Below, piece by piece: positions 15,724 to 23,850 of a stretch of DNA of 26,179 bases. The notes beneath the pieces are model-generated. The model saw only the letters and a program-made list of their open reading frames with translations, was not told the origin of the DNA and did not search any database. The stretch is taken from positions 1 to 26,179 of the forward strand of contig CAZFLK010000071.1 in assembly GCA_964519245.1 (NCBI GenBank), written 5' to 3'. Each line of letters begins with the position of its first letter. Within the stretch, counting starts at the first letter, position 1. Source of the stretch: JAYPEY01 sp964519245 (GTDB lineage: Bacteria > Verrucomicrobiota > Verrucomicrobiia > Limisphaerales > JAYPEY01). A program made the position numbers and the translations under genes.

Positions 15724-16512
15724 TCAGATCTGCGAGAACGGCGCCGGTTTCAGAAAGATCGCGTCGATCTTCGAGACCGTCCCCTTGTATTTCTCGACCT
15801 TCTTGAGGGCGTTCCAGTCGGGGTGTTGGCTGAACGCCTTGAAGTTGGCGTCACGTTCCTCGACGCTGTCATACGCCAGCATGTAGGTCAGGTTGGGCAT
15901 GTGAGGGCCGGACAGCATCTCACCGTAGAAAACCCCGTCGAGACCGACCTTGGCGAAGATGTCGAGCTCGCCTTGATTGAACATCTCGACCTTTAACTTG
16001 GCTTTCAGCTCATTGGGACTCTCGTAGCGGCGCAGTTCGAATACACGCTCGTCCCCGGTGCGCGGCGTCTTGATCCGGGGATACCCTGCGAAAGCGAGCA
16101 TCAACGAACTTTCGATGCGATCGTAGACGGCGGTTTTCTTGTCGGTTCCAAGGTATTCGGCTCCGGCCTCCAGAATCGACTGGTCCTCCTCGAAATGGCG
16201 ACCGAGAGCCAACCACTCATCGAGTGAATCGAAGGCGAGCACGGTAAAGACATCGTGAAGCTGGTCCGGGTAGCTCTTCTGGTGTGGGAGGTGATAGAAG
16301 ACGCCAAGCTTTCCGGCTCCGGCGCGTTTGAGCGATGGCAGAACCGCCTGCTGGAGGAAATTGGAGACAACACGGTTGTTCTCCAGCGAACCGACGGACC
16401 AGCGACGCAGTTCGAGGAACTGTTGTTTTCCGTTGGATTGGGCGAGCGCCGCGGACGAGGCGCCGGCCAGCGAAGCGGCAAGGGTGGTCTTTAGAAAGTT
16501 TCTGCGTTTCAT
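15724..16512 (-). CDS. Tat-exported NIPSNAP-family protein
   Basis: It is 262 residues. An N-terminal twin-arginine signal (MKRRNFLKT, Arg3-Arg4) precedes a hydrophobic stretch ending in ALAQ near residue 25, so export to the periplasm is expected. Two NIPSNAP-type ferredoxin-like halves follow: about 30-130 (FLELRRW...) and about 155-258 (VFELRRYESPNE...). The function of bacterial NIPSNAP proteins is poorly known; many are annotated next to sugar oxidoreductases in planctomycetes and verrucomicrobia. Here it is first in an operon with the Tat-type oxidoreductase. The sequence AAAAAGG lies about 10 bases before the ATG and can serve as a ribosome binding site. Confidence 0.85.
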   Translation of the reverse strand: MKRRNFLKTTLAASLAGASSAALAQSNGKQQFLELRRWSVGSLENNRVVSNFLQQAVLPSLKRAGAGKLGVFYHLPHQKSYPDQLHDVFTVLAFDSLDEWLALGRHFEEDQSILEAGAEYLGTDKKTAVYDRIESSLMLAFAGYPRIKTPRTGDERVFELRRYESPNELKAKLKVEMFNQGELDIFAKVGLDGVFYGEMLSGPHMPNLTYMLAYDSVEERDANFKAFSQHPDWNALKKVEKYKGTVSKIDAIFLKPAPFSQI

Positions 16513-16694
16513 AGTTGGAACCTTTTTGGTGGAACGGTGAAAGGATCATGAATTGGCGACGGAATGCAAAGCAGGAATTTTCCGCGGACGACGGAAGTTC
16601 TCGCGTCCGTCGAGGCAGGCTTGTCGGCTTGAACACCCTTGCGCGATTCCCGCTTCTTTGCGCTCAGGGCTTCCGTTAACGTGCCTCTCAGATC

Positions 16695-17897
16695 GTGAAA
16701 CAAAGTGAACAAGAGTTGGCGGCTGAGTTGGGCCGGTTGGAGGCGTCCGGATTGCTCCGGACGCTGCGAGCGTTGGAAGGTCCGCAGGCGGCTTCCGTTC
16801 AATTCGAGGGGCGTTCGGCGGCGAACTTCTCCTCGAATGATTACCTGGGACTGGCGGCGCATCCCGCGTTGTGCGACGCCGCGAAGGAAGCGGTCGACCG
16901 CTTTGGGGCGGGCGCCGGATCGGCGCGGTTGATCTCAGGCAATCAACCGCCCCATATTGAGCTGGAGCAAGTCCTGGCGGAGTTCAAGGGTAGTGAAGCG
17001 GCGTTGGCGTTCTCCAGCGGCTACGCGACGGCCATGGGCGTCATTCCGGCCCTGGTGGGACCGGGGGACACAGTTGTGATCGACAAGCTCTCGCACGCCT
17101 GTCTGGTCGATGCGGCCAAATTGAGCGGCGCAAAACTGCGGGTCTTCCGGCACAACGATCTCAACTCGCTGGAGGACCGGCTCCAATGGGCGTCCCAGCG
17201 AGGCGAGACGAATTCAAACGGAAGGCGTTCCCGGATCCTGATCGTCACGGAAAGCGTCTTCTCGATGGATGGCGATCTGGCGCCGTTGCTGAATCTGGTC
17301 GAGCTCAAGGAACGCTACGGGGCCTGGTTGATGGTGGACGAGGCGCATGCGACTGGCATCTTTGGCGAGCATCGAAGGGGGCTGATCGAGGAATTCGGCG
17401 TGGCCGATCGTGTGGACGCGCAAATGGGGACGCTTGGCAAAGCCTTGGGCGCATCCGGAGGCTATGTCTGTGGTCCCCGGACATTGATTGACCTTCTGAT
17501 CAACAAGGCCCGCAGCTTTGTTTTCTCCACGGCGCCGACGCCCGCAACTGCCGCCGCAGCCCGCGCCGGCATCGAGTTGACCCGCAGCGATGAAGGCTAC
17601 GCGCGTTGCCAGCGCTTGTGGAATGTCGTGGATCTCTTGAAGAATGAGTTGATCCGGATGGGGTGGTCATTGGCCCCGGTGCGGAGCGCCATCATCCCGT
17701 TGATTATCGGTGACGAGGAGAGGGCATTGAAGGTGGCGGTCCGATTGTTGGAACAAGGCGTGTTTGCGCCCGCCATTCGCTATCCCACGGTCGCTCGTGG
17801 CAGCGCCCGTTTGCGAATCACTGCCAGCGCGGCACACGAAGAGACTCATTTGCGACAATTGTTTGCTGCGCTGTCAGCGGACCCCGGGCAGTCATAG
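16695..17897 (+). CDS. bioF: 8-amino-7-oxononanoate synthase (BioF-type alpha-oxoamine synthase)
   Basis: It is 400 residues with a GTG start, a normal length for BioF. It condenses pimeloyl-ACP or -CoA with L-alanine to 8-amino-7-oxononanoate, the first dedicated ring-forming step of biotin synthesis. Family marks: NFSSNDYLGL (44-53), GAGSARLISG (73-82), His134 in KLSHAC, SVFSMDGD (187-194), DEAHATG with Asp215 and His218, and the PLP lysine Lys249 in GTLGKALGASGG. The C-terminal TVARGSARLRIT is typical. Cytosolic. No other bio gene is in the window, so a related alpha-oxoamine synthase with another acyl donor cannot be fully excluded. It is divergent from the NIPSNAP gene over 182 bases that must hold both promoters. 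Confidence 0.85.
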   Translation: MKQSEQELAAELGRLEASGLLRTLRALEGPQAASVQFEGRSAANFSSNDYLGLAAHPALCDAAKEAVDRFGAGAGSARLISGNQPPHIELEQVLAEFKGSEAALAFSSGYATAMGVIPALVGPGDTVVIDKLSHACLVDAAKLSGAKLRVFRHNDLNSLEDRLQWASQRGETNSNGRRSRILIVTESVFSMDGDLAPLLNLVELKERYGAWLMVDEAHATGIFGEHRRGLIEEFGVADRVDAQMGTLGKALGASGGYVCGPRTLIDLLINKARSFVFSTAPTPATAAAARAGIELTRSDEGYARCQRLWNVVDLLKNELIRMGWSLAPVRSAIIPLIIGDEERALKVAVRLLEQGVFAPAIRYPTVARGSARLRITASAAHEETHLRQLFAALSADPGQS

Positions 17898-17910
17898 AAC
17901 CGGCCGTGCA

Positions 17911-17934
17911 GGCCCCGTGGGTTCGCCGGGGGCC
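17911..17934. other. GC-rich hairpin after bioF
   Basis: GGCCCC (17911-17916) and GGGGCC (17929-17934) pair around a 12-base loop, between the convergent ends of bioF and the EthD-like ORF. There is no T run on either side, so a classical terminator is not supported. Confidence 0.35.
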
Positions 17935-17968
17935 AAGGGCCGCACGCATCGTTGCGCCGGTGTCGCTC

Positions 17969-18199
17969 TCAGTCCGCGTCCGTCGGGACCTCTTCGACCT
18001 CGGTATAGACGAAGGTGACGCCGCCGCTGGCGAACTTGGGCACATCCTCCACTGTGGCCTTGCCCTCGGGCGTTTCCAGAATGGCCTCAATGTCCGCGCG
18101 CGACTCCGCGAAGAGATCGGCGATGTAGTAGTAGGGCGAAGGACCGCCGTCCGGGGTTCCAAGAGCCTTTCCGATCGTCCACTTCCTCAGGCCCCGCAT
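17969..18199 (-). CDS. N-terminally truncated EthD-family protein (probable remnant)
   Basis: The open frame of 76 residues matches only the C-terminal two thirds of EthD-type dimeric ferredoxin-like proteins (usually about 100 residues): GLRKWTIGKALGTPDG, then PYYYIADLF, ETPEGKA and FASGGVTFVYTEVEE. Resemblance to the family continues upstream of the ATG (APLSKRM, like the usual HVPLAKKM) as far as an in-frame TGA at 18233-18235. The missing first strand would have to lie in the 70 bases before the DUF1080 start or inside that gene, and I do not find it. It is probably a decaying gene cut by a rearrangement; a functional short protein is less likely. Confidence 0.6.
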   Translation of the reverse strand: MRGLRKWTIGKALGTPDGGPSPYYYIADLFAESRADIEAILETPEGKATVEDVPKFASGGVTFVYTEVEEVPTDAD

Positions 18200-18305
18200 T
18201 CGTTTGGAAAGCGGGGCAGTAAGGCGGCGTTGTCAAACGGAGATGGGATAAAAAGTTGTGCGTGGTCCCCGGGTCTGTTCCCATGCGACCTGAAAGCCGC
18301 AAACC

Positions 18306-19049
18306 ATGAAGACGATCCCCGCCATCCATCTCTCGCTCGCGCTGTTTGTGGTTGCGCCGTACTCCCTCGACGCAGCCCCAGGCGTTCCGGAATTCAAGTC
18401 GTTGTTCAATGGCAAGGACTTGTCGGGGTGGGTCGACGTGAACACGAGCAAGGACACCTGGCACGTGAAGGATGGCCTGCTGGTTTGCACGGGGCATCCG
18501 ATTGGGGTGATGCGATCCGAGAAGCAGTATGAGAACTTCGTGCTTCACATCGAATGGCGACACATGGAACCGGGCGGCAATTCAGGCGTCTTTGCCTGGA
18601 GTGAGGGCAGGGCGGCTCCGGATAAGCAATTGCCCAAGGGCTTGGAGATTCAGATGCTGGAACTGCAGTGGCCCCTGCTGAACCCCGACAAGGACGGCAA
18701 ACCGCGCACCCTCGATTATGTGCATGGCGAGCTTTTCGGAGCCAACGGACTCACCACCGTGCCTGACAATCCCCGGGGGCGGCGCAGCAAGTCCATCGAG
18801 CGACGTTGCAAGCCGGCGGGCCAATGGAACTACTACGATGTCGTCTGCGTGGATGGCGTCGTCAAGTTGTCGGTGAACGGGAAGTTTGTGAATGGCGTCA
18901 GCCGGGCGTCGGTCAAGAAGGGCTATCTCTGCCTGGAATCGGAGGGCGCTGAAATTCATTTCCGGAACATTCAGATCATGGAGTTGCCCCTTGGAGTGAC
19001 TTCGAAGGAAGAAACGGCTCCGCTGGCGCCCCTTGAGCGGAAGAACTGA
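18306..19049 (+). CDS. Secreted DUF1080 (3-keto-disaccharide hydrolase-type) protein
   Basis: It is 247 residues. A Sec signal peptide covers about 1-24 (hydrophobic IHLSLALFVVAPY, likely cut after LDAA). The rest is one DUF1080 concanavalin-like jelly roll: FKSLFNGKDLSGW (30-42), then WHVKDGLLVCTG, LHIEWRH, GGNSGVFAW, GLEIQMLE, and NYYDVVCVDGVVKLSVNGK. Some DUF1080 members hydrolyse 3-keto-glycosides after a periplasmic oxidoreductase has oxidised the sugar, so the Tat-type oxidoreductase 2.7 kb away may be a functional partner. That is inference from family knowledge. The gene begins directly behind the broken EthD-like frame. Confidence 0.85.
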   Translation: MKTIPAIHLSLALFVVAPYSLDAAPGVPEFKSLFNGKDLSGWVDVNTSKDTWHVKDGLLVCTGHPIGVMRSEKQYENFVLHIEWRHMEPGGNSGVFAWSEGRAAPDKQLPKGLEIQMLELQWPLLNPDKDGKPRTLDYVHGELFGANGLTTVPDNPRGRRSKSIERRCKPAGQWNYYDVVCVDGVVKLSVNGKFVNGVSRASVKKGYLCLESEGAEIHFRNIQIMELPLGVTSKEETAPLAPLERKN

Positions 19050-19110
19050 GGACGCGGGCGTTCGTCCGACTCAGGCTGACGATCCCGCGCTCGGCGGTTG
19101 CCAATGAAGA

Positions 19111-19233
19111 AATGACGATCACTCCGGCCGCAATCGCAAGGCCGGCGACGGCGGTCAAGCTGCGCGCCCGGTGTGCGCCGGTCTACGGCGCGGCCAACCG
19201 CAATTCGCGTTCGACGATGGGAGGAAAACTCAT
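19111..19233 (-). pseudogene. Remnant of an ABC-2-type transporter permease N-terminus with in-frame stop
   Basis: On the minus strand an ATG at 19233 opens MSFPPIVERELRLAAP, then TAG (19185-19183), then in the same frame TGAHRARSLTAVAG followed by a hydrophobic helix (LAIAAGVIVI). This matches the usual start of verrucomicrobial and planctomycetal ABC permeases (PIVERELRVAARR, a short loop, then the first membrane helix). After the helix I see no further resemblance. With a stop at codon 17 and no body, this is a decayed fragment. It fills most of the 284-base gap before kdsA. Confidence 0.45.
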
Positions 19234-19333
19234 TGCCGCGCCCGGGAACCTTTTCGATCTGCGATGTATGGAACTCGCATTCAAACGCCAGTTTGCATTT
19301 TACCCGGCATGGCGCGGCTGATAGAAGAACCGC

Positions 19334-20152
19334 GTGTCGAAACCCAGAACCAGTCTTTGGTCCCAATTGCGCCCGCGACGACGATTCCTGCTCATTGCCG
19401 GACCGTGCGTGATCGAAAGCGAGGAGTTGTGCGAGTTGGTGGCGTCCAAGATGAAGCGCATCTGTGCCCGGCTGGACGTCGTGTACGTATTCAAGGCGAG
19501 TTACGACAAGGCCAACCGGACTTCCGGCGACTCCTTTCGCGGTCCGGGATTGGACGAGGGGCTGAAGATTCTGGGGCGCATCAAAGAGAAGTTTTCACTG
19601 CCGGTCCTGACGGACGTTCACACTCCCGCCGAGGCGCAAGCTGCCGCCGCGGTCGCGGACATCCTCCAGATTCCAGCCTTCCTCTGTCGCCAGACGGACT
19701 TGATTGAGGCGGCGGTGAACACCGGGCGCATCGTCAACATCAAGAAGGGCCAGTTCCTGTCGCCGCCGGAGATGATCCGCGTCGTCCTGAAAGCCGAGGG
19801 GGGCGGCGGCCGAAAGTTGCTGCTGACCGAACGCGGCACGACCTTCGGCTATAACAATCTCGTCGCGGACATGCGCGGCATTCCCTTGATGCGCGAAGCG
19901 GGCTATCCCGTGGTGTTCGATGCGACTCACTCGGTGCAACAACCGGGAGCGGGCGGCGATCGTTCCGGCGGTCAGCGCGAGTTTGCGCCGGTCCTGGCTT
20001 CGTCCGCCGTCGCCGCAGGCGCCGATGGGGTGTTCGTTGAGACACACCCGGAGCCGGACAAGGCCTTGAGCGACGGTCCGAACATGATTCCGCTGGCCGA
20101 GATGAACGAGCTGTTGAAACGGTTGCTGAGAATCAGGGAGGCGGCGCGCTGA
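19334..20152 (+). CDS. kdsA: 3-deoxy-8-phosphooctulonate (Kdo-8-P) synthase, metal-dependent class
   Basis: It is 272 residues with a GTG start preceded by GAAGAA. It joins phosphoenolpyruvate and arabinose-5-phosphate to Kdo-8-phosphate, the first dedicated step to the Kdo sugar of LPS. TIM-barrel motifs are all present: IAGPCVIES (21-29), FKASYDKANR, DIHT-like TDVHTP, IPAFLCRQTDL, VNIKKGQFLSP, LTERGTTFGYNNL, DATHSVQQPG, ETHPEPDKALSD. Cys25 with His199, Glu236 and Asp247 are the metal ligands of the metal-dependent class (the E. coli type has Asn in place of Cys). First gene of a run with kdsC, the lptC/A-like gene, lptB and hprK; the gap to kdsC is seven bases. Confidence 0.95.
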   Translation: MSKPRTSLWSQLRPRRRFLLIAGPCVIESEELCELVASKMKRICARLDVVYVFKASYDKANRTSGDSFRGPGLDEGLKILGRIKEKFSLPVLTDVHTPAEAQAAAAVADILQIPAFLCRQTDLIEAAVNTGRIVNIKKGQFLSPPEMIRVVLKAEGGGGRKLLLTERGTTFGYNNLVADMRGIPLMREAGYPVVFDATHSVQQPGAGGDRSGGQREFAPVLASSAVAAGADGVFVETHPEPDKALSDGPNMIPLAEMNELLKRLLRIREAAR

Positions 20153-20159
20153 AGCGATC

Positions 20160-20696
20160 ATGAACTCTGGCATCAGCGCTGTATTGGAGGAGAAGCTCGT
20201 CCGCGTGCGATTGTTCCTGTGCGATGTGGACGGCGTCCTGACGGACGCGACCGTCGCGATGGGGGAATCGTCGGAAACGAAACGTTTTCATATCCGTGAC
20301 GGGCTGGGATTGCGATTGTTGCAGCGGTGCGGAATCAAGGTGGGATGGATCTCGCATCGCCCCTCGACGGCGACGTCCCGCCGCGCGGATGATCTGAAGA
20401 TTGATTTCCTGCATCAGGAGTCTTCGTCCAAGGTGGTCGCGATCGAGGGCATTCTGGCCCGGGTCGGGGTCGGTTGGGATGAGCTTTGTTACGTTGGCGA
20501 CGATCTCTTCGACCTCGGGGCCATGAAGCGTGCGGGGCTTTCGGCGACAGTGGCCGACGGCCTGTCCGAGGCGCGCGAACTCGCGGACTATGTAAGTCGA
20601 CAACCGGGCGGCGCGGGCGCGATTCGGGAGATTGCCGAATTGATTCTCAAGGCGCAGGGGCGTTGGGAGTCCATTGTCAAGGAGCAGTTGGCGTGA
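20160..20696 (+). CDS. kdsC: Kdo-8-phosphate phosphatase (HAD family)
   Basis: It is 178 residues, the normal length for this tetrameric HAD phosphatase, which turns Kdo-8-P into Kdo in the cytosol. Motif I is DVDGVLTD with Asp22 and Asp24, the phosphate-binding Ser65 is in ISHR, motif III is Lys91, and motif IV is GDDLFD (Asp114, Asp115). FHIRDGLGLRLL and the C-terminal GGAGAIREIAELIL-AQGRW are KdsC hallmarks. Motif II is usually ITGR; here it is ISHR, a Gly-to-His change next to the phosphate-binding residue. The stop TGA overlaps the GTG start of the next gene by four bases, so translation is coupled. Confidence 0.92.
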   Translation: MNSGISAVLEEKLVRVRLFLCDVDGVLTDATVAMGESSETKRFHIRDGLGLRLLQRCGIKVGWISHRPSTATSRRADDLKIDFLHQESSSKVVAIEGILARVGVGWDELCYVGDDLFDLGAMKRAGLSATVADGLSEARELADYVSRQPGGAGAIREIAELILKAQGRWESIVKEQLA

Positions 20697-23044
20697 CCCG
20701 TCCCGCACGAATTCGGGGCGCCTTCCTGCTGGCGTTGCTGTTGTGTTCTTGTTTGCCGGCAGCAACGGTTCGCGCGGCCGGCGGTTTCGAAGGGATTGTC
20801 TTCAAGGGCTGGAAGATCCGGGTGACGGACCGGGATCAGGAGGGTGGCCAGGGGAAGGGGGCCGCGCGTCTCTTCGGGGAGGAGGCGAGGGAGGAGGGCA
20901 ATGGCTTGTTTCATGTCACCCGACTGCGGTTGGAGAGCTATTCACCGGAAGTGAATGGGGCCAGCCTGACCAATCTCATCATCGAGGCCCCCACATCGGT
21001 ATGGGACACGGAGAAGGAAACCGCGCGCTCCAAGGATGAGATCACGGCATGGACGCCGGACGGCAGATTTCGCATCGAGGGGAGGGGTTTCCTCTGGGAG
21101 CGGGGCAGCGGCCTGTTGATCGTCACCAATGGCGTGCATACAACCATGCTCCCCCAGTCAACGGAATCCACCCCCTCTGGCGGGAGGGCGACCCCTATCG
21201 AAATTCGGGCCTGGGAGCTGCATCTGGGACTGGACAACGGAAAACGCTTCGCCCGCTACCGGCGGATGGTCGATGTCCAGGATCCGTCCGGCGTCAACCT
21301 GAAGTGCTTTGAACTGCGCGTCGATTTCGAGGAGAAAGATGGACGCAACGAGTTGGCCCGGGTCGTCGCGGACAGCGCGGTCTTGATTCGCGGAGAAATG
21401 GATGGGCGTGCGTTCGAAGCCGTGGGTGAATCGGCGACCTACCTGACAGCCTCCAGTCGGATCATCATGCCCGACAGCCCTGTGATTCGCTCGGAGGGAA
21501 ATCTTCTCAGCGGACGTCACGCGGAAATCGACCTCGCTGACCCCGAGAACCTGATCGTAACCGTGCGTGACGAGGTGAGGATGGAAACCGTCGCGGCGCA
21601 AACGGACGTCGCAACGACTGCTCCAGGCCCAACGCTCATTCAGTCCGGCGACCTGCGGTTTGAACAGAAACAAGGGGTGGCGCTCTTTCGCCGGAACGTG
21701 CGTGTCACCACGCCCGATGGCATGTCGCTTGAGGCCGGCCGCTTGCTCGCAACCTTGGATGCCGCGTCTTCCAAGGTCGGCGCCATTGAGGCGAAGGAAG
21801 ACGTCGTGATCGAAATGGCGACCGAGCAGGGGCGGGTGGTCGCACGAGCGGACGCCGCGACCATTCACCAAGAAAAGCGTCGAATCGCGCTTCGACGCGA
21901 AGGCGGAGCCCAGCCAGAGGTCCTTCAGGGCAAGAATGTGCTGCGCGGAAACGAACTCGAACTTGACGCGTCAAATCCCGAGGATGTCCGCTTCAAGGCG
22001 GTCGGCAACACCCTCTTGAAGGCGATCGATCTCGGCGACGAACTGAAATCGCCGGTCGAGTTGACGGCCGACAGTTTTTCCTATGGCGGCAAGATCCTGC
22101 TAGCGCAGGGCAAAGCGGCGGTTTCGTTCGTCGTGCCGGAAAGCGAGAAGGCGCAGGCCCGGCCGATGAAGGCGTGGGCGGAAAGCGTGATCGTCGATCA
22201 GAAACTGGGAACCTTGACGCTGGATCGTTCGGTGCGGGTCGTGGATGAGAGCGGGCTCGACGTCCGTTGCGACCATCTGATTGCGGCGTTGCCGGATCCG
22301 GCCGTTTCGGAGGAGCGGCTTTCGGACATGACGGCGCGCGGCAATGTGGTCGTCAATCTCGAGCGAGAAGGGCGCGTTTACAGGGCCACCGGCGACAAGG
22401 CGGTCTATGTCGCGGAGAGCGACGAGTTGGAGTTGACCGGCGACGGGCATATCGAAAGCGGCCCACATCGCGTTTTCGGACAACGGATCCTGGCCAGCAT
22501 TGCGGATCCGGAGGCCACGATTGTGCGGGCCTTGGGGCAAGCCCGGTTGGAAGGCGTCGTCGAATCCGCGGGGGCAGCGCGGAAGATCACCGCCAGCGCC
22601 GAGGAAATCGCCGTGGACCAGAAAGCTGCGAAGGCGCGACTGCGACGGAACGTGCGGATCGTGGACGACACCGGCATGGATCTGCAATGCGAGGAGTTGG
22701 ACGCGGATCTGCCGGCAGGCGATGCGCGGGTCGCGCTGTCCGAGGATCGCCGCAGTGTGACCGGGATTCCCGATTTCATTGCCCGGAAGAACGTGGTTGC
22801 GCGGATGCGGCATGAACTGGGAGATTACGACGTGTATTGCGACGAAGCCGAGTATACAGCGGAGTCGGACACCTTGGAATTGCGCGGCAACCTGAAGGGG
22901 CTGAGTCCGGAGGGCGTCATTCGCGGCAGCGTGTTCCGCTACAGCCTCCAGACCCGCCAGGGCATGGGAAAGGCGCGGATGGAGATCGACGTGAACAAGG
23001 CGTTGAAAAAATTCAAGAACAGCCGGAAGAACAAGACCGAATGA
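20693..23044 (+). CDS. Oversized LptC/LptA-like (OstA-repeat) LPS transport protein
   Basis: It is 783 residues from the GTG at 20693, chosen because it overlaps the kdsC stop (GTGA) and starts a Sec signal peptide (1-28, cut near VRA-A). The body is beta-rich with no catalytic motif. An LptC-like part (about 30-180; EAPTSVWDTEKETARS, FRIEGRGFLW) is followed by about four repeats of the OstA/LptA jelly-roll unit near 187, 320, 496 and 637. Each has a core like RRNVRVxDxxGMxLxCExLxAxL (for example VRVVDESGLDVRCDHL and VRIVDDTGMDLQCEEL). LptA normally has about 180 residues and LptC about 190. This protein probably forms the periplasmic bridge carrying LPS from LptBFG to LptD, in one chain. Its stop overlaps the lptB start by four bases (ATGA), which supports the role. 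The exact split into LptC and LptA parts is uncertain. Confidence 0.78.
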   Translation: MTRPARIRGAFLLALLLCSCLPAATVRAAGGFEGIVFKGWKIRVTDRDQEGGQGKGAARLFGEEAREEGNGLFHVTRLRLESYSPEVNGASLTNLIIEAPTSVWDTEKETARSKDEITAWTPDGRFRIEGRGFLWERGSGLLIVTNGVHTTMLPQSTESTPSGGRATPIEIRAWELHLGLDNGKRFARYRRMVDVQDPSGVNLKCFELRVDFEEKDGRNELARVVADSAVLIRGEMDGRAFEAVGESATYLTASSRIIMPDSPVIRSEGNLLSGRHAEIDLADPENLIVTVRDEVRMETVAAQTDVATTAPGPTLIQSGDLRFEQKQGVALFRRNVRVTTPDGMSLEAGRLLATLDAASSKVGAIEAKEDVVIEMATEQGRVVARADAATIHQEKRRIALRREGGAQPEVLQGKNVLRGNELELDASNPEDVRFKAVGNTLLKAIDLGDELKSPVELTADSFSYGGKILLAQGKAAVSFVVPESEKAQARPMKAWAESVIVDQKLGTLTLDRSVRVVDESGLDVRCDHLIAALPDPAVSEERLSDMTARGNVVVNLEREGRVYRATGDKAVYVAESDELELTGDGHIESGPHRVFGQRILASIADPEATIVRALGQARLEGVVESAGAARKITASAEEIAVDQKAAKARLRRNVRIVDDTGMDLQCEELDADLPAGDARVALSEDRRSVTGIPDFIARKNVVARMRHELGDYDVYCDEAEYTAESDTLELRGNLKGLSPEGVIRGSVFRYSLQTRQGMGKARMEIDVNKALKKFKNSRKNKTE

Positions 23045-23811
23045 GCGAGCTGGAAAGCAGGACACTGGAGGCCGGCGCGGGCAATGGAGAATGCCTGATC
23101 TCGACCGAGAACCTGGCCAAGGAATACAGCAGGCGTCGCGTCGTCAACGGCGTGTCGATTGAGGTCAAGGCAGGCGAGGTCGTCGGGTTGCTGGGCCCCA
23201 ATGGCGCGGGCAAGACCACCACCTTCAACATGGTCGTGGGTCTGGTTCGTCCGGACGAGGGGCAGGTCCTGTTCCGGGGCGAGGAGATTACCGGTTTACC
23301 CATGCATCAACGCGCCCGGAAAGGGATGGGCTACCTGACCCAGGAACCTTCGGTGTTCCGGAAATTGACGGTGGAGCAGAATATCCTGGCCATCCTCGAA
23401 ACTTGCCGGGTTTCGCGCGCCGAGCGGCAGACGAGGTTGAAACACCACCTGGAGGAACTGGACTTGACGACGGTCGCCAAGAGCAGGGCCTACACCTTGA
23501 GTGGCGGCGAGAAGCGCCGGCTTGAGATCACCAGGGCGCTGGTGACCAGTCCCAAGGTCCTGCTGCTGGATGAGCCGTTCAGCGGCGTGGACCCCATCGC
23601 GGTCTATGAGGTCCAGAAAATCATTCGCCGCCTGAAGGAACGTGGGCTGGGCATCCTGATCACGGATCACAATGCCCGCGAGACCTTGAAGCTCGTGGAT
23701 CGGGCCTACCTTATTTGCCACGGCAAGGTGGTCAGGGACGGCACGAGTGATTTTCTGGCGAATGATCCCAAGGCCCGCGAGATCTACCTGGGGCCGGAAT
23801 TCAACATGTGA
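23041..23811 (+). CDS. lptB: LPS export ABC transporter ATP-binding protein LptB
   Basis: It is 256 residues. It powers LPS extraction from the inner membrane with LptF and LptG, which are not in the window. All ABC motifs are intact: Walker A GPNGAGKT (52-59), Q-loop Gln101 in YLTQEPSVFRKLT, signature LSGGEKRR (153-160), Walker B LLLDEPF with Glu178, switch His210 in ITDHNARE. YLTQEPSVFRKLTVEQN and GVDPIAVYEVQKII are typical LptB stretches. There is an extra N-terminal leader of about 17 residues compared with the usual protein. The ATG at 23041 overlaps the stop of the preceding gene (ATGA); an earlier in-frame ATG lies inside that gene and is not needed. Confidence 0.94.
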   Translation: MSELESRTLEAGAGNGECLISTENLAKEYSRRRVVNGVSIEVKAGEVVGLLGPNGAGKTTTFNMVVGLVRPDEGQVLFRGEEITGLPMHQRARKGMGYLTQEPSVFRKLTVEQNILAILETCRVSRAERQTRLKHHLEELDLTTVAKSRAYTLSGGEKRRLEITRALVTSPKVLLLDEPFSGVDPIAVYEVQKIIRRLKERGLGILITDHNARETLKLVDRAYLICHGKVVRDGTSDFLANDPKAREIYLGPEFNM

Positions 23812-23850
23812 AACAAGGCTCCGGATGAAGGCCGCGCCCCCAGTGAAGTC

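Noticed and set aside
20486..20692. 69-codon upstream extension of the lptC/A-like frame into kdsC
   Set aside because: The extension is Arg/Gly-rich and out of frame with kdsC. The GTG at 20693 overlaps the kdsC stop and begins a proper signal peptide.
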